Position numbers and translations under genes: made by a program. The notes beneath the pieces are model-generated. The model worked only from the letters and a program-made list of their open reading frames with translations. It was not told the DNA's origin and searched no databases. Positions 29,373 through 33,589 of a DNA stretch of 33,589 nucleotides are shown piece after piece. Numbering within the stretch: position 1 is the stretch's first letter; every line of letters starts with the position of its first letter. The DNA lies in contig NZ_APHR01000031.1 of assembly GCF_000349205.1 (NCBI RefSeq), positions 17-33,605 of the forward strand. The letters are read 5' to 3'. The stretch is from Methylophaga lonarensis MPL. Lineage in GTDB: Bacteria > Pseudomonadota > Gammaproteobacteria > Nitrosococcales > Methylophagaceae.

Positions 29373-30698
29373 ATGATGCTGAGACTGATTTCAGTGTATT
29401 TATTGCTGCTGTCTACATCAGCGTTCAGTCAATCTGAGGCCAGGGGTTCAGATGACTGGCAGCAGCTTCAGACGCAGGCGACGCAGGCTTATCACGACAG
29501 TGATTATCTGCTGGCACAACAACTGATTCAGCAGGCCATTGCTTTGGCCGAAAAAGCTGACAATGGCGATGCTTATCAGGCAAGCAGTTTGAATATGCTG
29601 GCTTACATATATGCCGCCCAGGGGCAAACTGATCAGGCGCTGGATGCGATTGAACAAGCGGTGCAACTAAGCAGACAGGCATCTGAACAACACCAGGAAC
29701 AGTTGGGGATCCTGTTGTTCAATCAGGGGCAGTTATTGCAACAGGCTAATCAATTGGAGCTGGCCTCTGCAGCGTATCAGCAGTCGATACAGAGCCATCT
29801 TGCATTTAACAGTGAGGGTGATGGCACTTTGTGGCAGGCCGTCCTGGCACAGGCACAGCTTTTGATGGCCGGTCATCAGTTTGTCGAAGCCGAGCAATTG
29901 CTTAAAAACGCCTTGAACGGATTTCCCGGCCAGGATCAATTTACGCATCAGCCTGACGCTATTGAAGATTTAATCGACTTACGTGTGCTGCTGGCACAAA
30001 CACACTTGGCACAGCAGCAGACACAGCAGGCGATTGCCGTGCTTGAACAAGGCAGGCAGTTGCTACAGCAGCAAACAACGCAGAATGAGGAACAAAAATT
30101 ATGGCTGCTGGAACTGCTGGCGACGGCTTATGAAGACACTCAGCAAGCCAGTAAAGCCTTGCCATTGCGTGAGCAGGCACTGAAAATCCGCCAACAGCAA
30201 ACCACGCCAAGTTTGGCCAGTGTGATGCATCTTAACGAACTGGCCATGCGCTTTCAGCAGGATGAAAACTTTGCCGAGGCCGATGATTTCTACCAGCAGG
30301 CACTGGGTTTGCTGGCTGAGCTAGATCAAAACGAGTCGATTGAGCAGGCGCTGATTTTGGGTAATCGGGCAAGTCTCAAATTATTGCAGAGAGAAACTCG
30401 CACAGCGTTAGCGTTGTTTGAGCAGAGTTTCGCTTTGCATCAGCAGCTTAATCAACGGCCTCTGGATGCATCCAGAATCGCGGGCTATGCGGCAACGATT
30501 TATTACAATCAACGCCAGTATGCACAAGCTGAACCTTTGTTTTTGGAGGCATTGGCGTTATTGGACAGCGTGGCTGATGTGAATGAAGAGAGTCTTTTGA
30601 TTGCACTGGATAACCTGGCAACACTCTATAACGCCTGGGGGAAAACCGGTAAAGCAAGGCTCTATAGCAATCGTGCCAGAGCGCTTAGAAATCAATAA
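29373..30698 (+). CDS. Periplasmic TPR-repeat protein of unknown function
   Basis: A 441-residue, glutamine-rich, almost wholly helical protein with a signal peptide (about 1-19, cleavage after SAFS). Many degenerate tetratricopeptide repeats of the roughly 40-residue kinesin-light-chain type are visible, e.g. LNMLAYIYAAQGQTDQALDA (about 70-89) and LDNLATLYNAWGKTGKARLY near the end. There is no membrane anchor or enzyme motif, so it is probably a periplasmic scaffold. It follows the Slam gene by 12 bases with AGGA 9 bases before the ATG at 29373, so it belongs to that operon. A role as partner or chaperone of Slam or the hemophore is inference from position only. Confidence 0.85.
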   Translation: MMLRLISVYLLLLSTSAFSQSEARGSDDWQQLQTQATQAYHDSDYLLAQQLIQQAIALAEKADNGDAYQASSLNMLAYIYAAQGQTDQALDAIEQAVQLSRQASEQHQEQLGILLFNQGQLLQQANQLELASAAYQQSIQSHLAFNSEGDGTLWQAVLAQAQLLMAGHQFVEAEQLLKNALNGFPGQDQFTHQPDAIEDLIDLRVLLAQTHLAQQQTQQAIAVLEQGRQLLQQQTTQNEEQKLWLLELLATAYEDTQQASKALPLREQALKIRQQQTTPSLASVMHLNELAMRFQQDENFAEADDFYQQALGLLAELDQNESIEQALILGNRASLKLLQRETRTALALFEQSFALHQQLNQRPLDASRIAGYAATIYYNQRQYAQAEPLFLEALALLDSVADVNEESLLIALDNLATLYNAWGKTGKARLYSNRARALRNQ

Positions 30699-30721
30699 AT
30701 ACGAATCTTAGCTATTATTTT

Positions 30722-30750
30722 TTACGGAAATCGTCATCTCATTCGGTATA
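30722..30750 (+). promoter_or_regulatory. Shared promoter-like element, copy 2 (heme oxygenase operon)
   Basis: TTACGGA, seven unconserved bases, then ATCTCATTCGGTATA, identical in both blocks to 23627-23655. It ends 33 bases before the heme oxygenase ATG, nearly the same distance as copy 1. The sequence around it otherwise differs, so this is not a simple duplication of a long segment. No Fur-like site was found beside this copy. Confidence 0.65.
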
Positions 30751-30783
30751 TGAAGTATCCCCACACAATTAACGGATACTGTC

Positions 30784-31407
30784 ATGCCTCAAACAACAGA
30801 TTCAGAAACATTCTCGCTCTATCTCAAAAATGGAACCAGTGCGATCCACGAGCAACTGGATAAACGCATTATGCAGCTCAATCCTTTTGCTGATAATGCG
30901 CATTATCAGGGCTTTTTGAGAATGCAACTTCGCCTGCATGCGGCGGGAGAGCAGGTGTATCAGAATGCGCAATTAAATACGCTTATTCCTGAACTCAAAC
31001 AACGCAGTCGTCTCAATGCCGTGTTACAGGATTGTGTTGATTTGAATATTGCAACGGAGCTGCAACAGCATGATCAGCAGCTTGGTCAGCAGTTCACGAT
31101 TACAGATAGTTATGCCGGCCTTGGCTGGTTGTACACGATTGAAGGTTCAACATTGGGCGCTGCCATGTTGCTCAAGCACGTTAAAAATTCACTAAACCTG
31201 TCCGAGACTTTTGGCGCCAGTCATATGGCTGCTCACAGCGATGGTCGGGCAACGCACTGGCGTGAGTTCAAGGCAATTCTGGATAACCTGGATCTGAATG
31301 ATCTGCAACGAAAACAAGCACTGGATGCTGCCAAACAGGCATTTTATTTTGTGACTGAAGCAGTCGAAGAACTGATGGGCACGGAAAAAAAAGAAGTGAC
31401 TGGCTGA
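30784..31407 (+). CDS. hemO: Heme oxygenase (biliverdin-producing type, HemO/PigA-like)
   Basis: A 207-residue cytoplasmic enzyme that cleaves heme to a biliverdin, CO and Fe2+ using reductant and O2. The probable proximal ligand is H22 in SAIHEQLDKRI. The distal-helix motif GWLYTIEGSTLGAAML (about 118-133) is typical of the heme oxygenase fold, and the length fits bacterial enzymes. Regiospecificity (alpha versus beta/delta) cannot be told. It opens a tight operon with DUF454, exbB, exbD and tonB (its stop overlaps the next start, TGATG). GGA lies 7 bases before the ATG, and the shared promoter-like element lies 33 bases upstream. It releases iron from heme imported by the receptor encoded at 23691-26827. 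Confidence 0.92.
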   Translation: MPQTTDSETFSLYLKNGTSAIHEQLDKRIMQLNPFADNAHYQGFLRMQLRLHAAGEQVYQNAQLNTLIPELKQRSRLNAVLQDCVDLNIATELQQHDQQLGQQFTITDSYAGLGWLYTIEGSTLGAAMLLKHVKNSLNLSETFGASHMAAHSDGRATHWREFKAILDNLDLNDLQRKQALDAAKQAFYFVTEAVEELMGTEKKEVTG

Positions 31408-31793
31408 TGTTGAAAACAGCTTTATGGCGCTTGCTGGCACTGTTTTTTCTTGGCTTAGCTTTTATCGGGCTGATCCTGCCAGGTATTCCTACCACTGAGT
31501 TTGTACTGTTGGCGGTTTGGGCGTCAGCTAATGGCTGGCCGAGATTGCATCGCTGGCTGTTGGCGCATCCCCGGTTTGGACCCATGATCACACAATGGCA
31601 GACACATCGAGCTATTCCGCGTCGAGCCAAATGGATTGCCTTGCTGAGCATGTTGGTGAGTGCCGCTTTGCTGATTACCAGCAATGCGCCCATGTGGGTG
31701 AAATATTCCGTGCCAGTCGTGATGGCGCTCGTGATGATCTGGCTGGTGCGCAGACCCGAGATGCCAACACTGGCATGTGAAAGTGAGAAGTAA
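31407..31793 (+). CDS. DUF454 (YbaN-like) inner-membrane protein
   Basis: A 128-residue protein with an N-terminal hydrophobic hairpin (about 5-38) containing FIGLILPGIPTTEF, then ANGWPRLHRWLLAHPRFGPMI and a basic stretch, and two more helices (about 70-111). These are DUF454/YbaN marks. The family has no established function. Its start overlaps the heme oxygenase stop by one base, so it is translationally coupled, and exbB follows 3 bases after its stop; a role in heme or iron handling is inference from this coupling. Confidence 0.88.
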   Translation: MLKTALWRLLALFFLGLAFIGLILPGIPTTEFVLLAVWASANGWPRLHRWLLAHPRFGPMITQWQTHRAIPRRAKWIALLSMLVSAALLITSNAPMWVKYSVPVVMALVMIWLVRRPEMPTLACESEK

Positions 31794-31796
31794 TAG

Positions 31797-32780
31797 ATGA
31801 AGTTATGGAAACAAGTGTTTGCCTTGTGTCTGGGACTGACTATCACTGTTGCAGTGATGGCAGAGGAAGACATAAATCCGCTAGTCACTGATGATGCATC
31901 ACGGTCATCTGATACAGCAGTGCTGGAGGAATCATCCAGCGCCGACAATAGGCTTTTCAATATAGAAGACGGTGAGGCGTCAATTGCTGCTGAGTCTGAA
32001 CAGCTGCTGGAAAGTCCTGAAGCCTCAGCTGGGTCGATCATGGGGACATTGGCGCACGATCTTTCGCCCTATGGCATGTATCAAGCTGCGGATTGGGTGG
32101 TGAAGTCAGTGATGATACTGCTGCTGGCGGCATCCATCGTGACCTGGGCTATCTGGATGGCGAAATGGTTGCAGCTGGCATCTGCCAGAAAGCAGCTCAA
32201 CAAGCTTTTGGCACAGGTGATAACACAACATCGGTTTGATGAGGCAAGTCAGCTGCAATTTGGTGAGGCAAGTGCTGGTAGATCATTGATTGAGGCTACG
32301 GAACAGGAACTCAAGATGTCCCGCGACGAGAGTGCCTGGGTGGATGAGGGGATTAAGCAACGGATTAGCAGCCGATTAGAATCTATTCAAAACGCCGAAG
32401 CCACTTCAATGACGACAGGCATGGGCGTGCTGGCAACGGTGGGCTCGGTTGCGCCTTTTGTAGGTTTGTTTGGCACTGTTTGGGGAATCATGAATGCCTT
32501 TATCGGCATTGCCCAGTCACAAACAACCAATCTGGCAGTGGTTGCTCCCGGTATCGCTGAAGCCCTGCTGGCGACTGCCATGGGGCTGGTTGCGGCGATC
32601 CCGGCAGTGGTTATCTATAACCATTTCACCCGAAAGATTTCGGCATATCGTTCAATGCTCGGCAATCTTTCTACCAGTTTGTTGATTCTGGTTAGCCGTG
32701 ATCTGGACCGGCAGAGTAGCTTTAGTCAAGCGGATATCGCTGATGTCTCAATGATCAAAAAAGCGGCGGTGGGCGAGTGA
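31797..32780 (+). CDS. exbB: ExbB, TonB-system proton channel subunit (long form)
   Basis: A 327-residue MotA/TolQ/ExbB family protein. It has a signal peptide (about 1-22), an acidic serine-rich periplasmic stretch (23-95), then three membrane helices (about 98-122, 208-234, 255-277) with the core motif VGSVAPFVGLFGTVWGIMNAF (216-236, given as start V216 to end F235 region). Enteric ExbB (about 240 residues) lacks the extension; the long form is known from Pseudomonas and Serratia. With ExbD it converts proton flow into movement of TonB. It ends overlapping the GTG start of exbD by 3 bases. Confidence 0.94.
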   Translation: MKLWKQVFALCLGLTITVAVMAEEDINPLVTDDASRSSDTAVLEESSSADNRLFNIEDGEASIAAESEQLLESPEASAGSIMGTLAHDLSPYGMYQAADWVVKSVMILLLAASIVTWAIWMAKWLQLASARKQLNKLLAQVITQHRFDEASQLQFGEASAGRSLIEATEQELKMSRDESAWVDEGIKQRISSRLESIQNAEATSMTTGMGVLATVGSVAPFVGLFGTVWGIMNAFIGIAQSQTTNLAVVAPGIAEALLATAMGLVAAIPAVVIYNHFTRKISAYRSMLGNLSTSLLILVSRDLDRQSSFSQADIADVSMIKKAAVGE

Positions 32781-33208
32781 AAACAGGATTTTCAAATAAT
32801 CCGGCAGAGCAGGATCTGACCGAAACACATGAAATCAATGTCACGCCATTTATTGATGTGATGCTGGTGCTATTAATTATCTTTATGGTGGCGGCGCCGC
32901 TAGCCACAGCCAGTATTCCAATTGATTTGCCGACAACCTCTGTGCAGCCGCCTTCAGTTGAACAGCAGCCCGTGTTTCTGTCTGTGGAAGCTGATATGAC
33001 GTTGACGCTTAATGATGATGAGCGGATCACGCTGGACGATTTGCAGCAGCAGTTTGAGAGATTGGTGCCGGATCAAGACACCCGAATTTTTCTGCGTGCC
33101 GATAAAAGCCTTAGTTATGAAGAGCTAATGAAGGTCATTACTGCCTTGGGAAATGCCGGATATGTGAAGATTGCATTGGTCGGACTAGAGCAATCCAGCG
33201 GAGTCTGA
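32777..33208 (+). CDS. exbD: ExbD, TonB-system energy transducer subunit
   Basis: A 143-residue protein with one N-terminal membrane helix and a periplasmic domain. The essential membrane aspartate is D27 in INVTPFIDVMLVLLIIFMVA. The C-terminal domain holds DTRIFLRADKSLSYEELM, typical of ExbD/TolR. The start codon is GTG at 32777, inside the exbB stop (GTGA). tonB starts 1 base after its stop, so ExbB, ExbD and TonB should be made in a coupled way. Confidence 0.94.
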   Translation: MKTGFSNNPAEQDLTETHEINVTPFIDVMLVLLIIFMVAAPLATASIPIDLPTTSVQPPSVEQQPVFLSVEADMTLTLNDDERITLDDLQQQFERLVPDQDTRIFLRADKSLSYEELMKVITALGNAGYVKIALVGLEQSSGV

Positions 33209-33209
33209 A

Positions 33210-33589
33210 ATGCCAGCTTTGAAACGCTGTTCATGGCGAATGTCATTTTCGGTTGGTGTTGCGTTCAGCATCCTGGCGCATCTTGCCTTGTTGTGGTTTT
33301 TTTTATGGCAACCAGTGTCCAGACCTCTGCTTATACCTGATGCGATTCCAATAGAAATTGCCATGGTTGCGCCATTTATTGCCGTGCCTGACCAACCAAT
33401 CATGCCTGACTTGCCTGATGATACTCAGCTGTCAGAAGCCAGTGTCGAAAGGTCGGTTTCGCCACCTGTCACGCCTGATCATACAAGATCGGAAAAAAGC
33501 GAGATTCAGGCCTTTGCCACTGAAGATGAGGCTGATCTGCACAATGCAGTTGAACCGCCGAACCCGAACCCGAACCCGAACCCGAACCC
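33210..33589 (+). CDS. tonB: TonB energy transducer, N-terminal part (cut by window end)
   Basis: From the ATG at 33210 the frame stays open to the window end (126 codons plus two bases). A membrane helix (about 12-33) carries the SxxxH pattern, S20 and H24, which in TonB contacts ExbB-ExbD. After it comes a proline- and acid-rich periplasmic spacer, ending here in a Pro-Asn repeat encoded by CCGAAC units. The C-terminal domain that grips the receptor TonB box lies outside the window. Operon position behind exbB-exbD supports the assignment. Confidence 0.88.
   Translation, partial: MPALKRCSWRMSFSVGVAFSILAHLALLWFFLWQPVSRPLLIPDAIPIEIAMVAPFIAVPDQPIMPDLPDDTQLSEASVERSVSPPVTPDHTRSEKSEIQAFATEDEADLHNAVEPPNPNPNPNPN
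33558..33589 (+). repeat. Tandem CCGAAC hexanucleotide repeat in tonB
   Basis: Five full CCGAAC units and two more bases reach the window end, so the true copy number is unknown. Each unit encodes Pro-Asn, and gain or loss of units changes spacer length but not the reading frame. Confidence 0.92.

Noticed and set aside
30690-30721. Fur box before the heme oxygenase gene
   Set aside because: AT-rich sequence is present, but hand alignment to the Fur consensus gave no register with a convincing match.
31268-32041. Antisense reading frame over hemO, DUF454 and exbB
   Set aside because: Serine/alanine-rich shadow sequence; all three + strand genes are well supported and coupled.

Overview
The window reads as chromosomal DNA from a gammaproteobacterium outside the enterics. 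GC looks close to 50 %. Complex I is encoded by 14 separate genes (nuoC and nuoD not fused). The flanking order tpiA-secG-tRNA-Leu ... nuoA-N-DUF2818 is known from beta- and gammaproteobacteria. An EF-G2 paralogue and a Slam/hemophore heme cluster fit a marine or environmental gammaproteobacterium. A Methylophaga-like origin is possible, but I cannot establish the genus.

Layout. (1) 1-793: 3' end of tpiA, secG, tRNA-Leu(GAG) and a strong intrinsic terminator. (2) 836-5108: a membrane PAS-GGDEF-EAL protein and a membrane sensor histidine kinase. They converge and overlap at their stop codons, and together they separate the tRNA from nuoA. (3) 5421-20098: nuoA to nuoN plus a DUF2818 membrane protein, tightly packed with many start/stop overlaps, encoding the proton-pumping NADH:ubiquinone oxidoreductase. 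nuoD carries a one-base insertion that breaks its frame. (4) 20286-22435: a second-type elongation factor G with its own terminator. (5) 22521-33589 (window end): a heme-iron acquisition region. It encodes a FecR-type regulator, a TonB-dependent receptor with an N-terminal signalling (STN) domain (frame broken by one missing base), a secreted hemophilin/HphA-like hemophore, its Slam outer-membrane exporter, a periplasmic TPR protein, a heme oxygenase, a DUF454 membrane protein, ExbB, ExbD and the start of TonB.

Inferred working of region 5: Slam releases the hemophore, which takes heme from the surroundings. The receptor imports heme using ExbB-ExbD-TonB energy. The heme oxygenase opens the ring and frees iron. 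The receptor's STN domain and FecR indicate cell-surface signalling to an ECF sigma factor, but no sigma gene lies beside fecR. The sequence does show a shared element, TTACGGA-N7-ATCTCATTCGGTATA, with identical internal spacing and 33-35 bases from the start codon, upstream of both the receptor and the heme oxygenase. It is the best candidate for the promoter of the missing sigma factor and would tie the import half to the degradation/energy half.

Cautions: both broken genes (nuoD and the receptor) need only a single-base correction and are otherwise intact, which points to sequencing or assembly errors rather than decay. The window ends inside a CCGAAC repeat in tonB, which may be a contig end.
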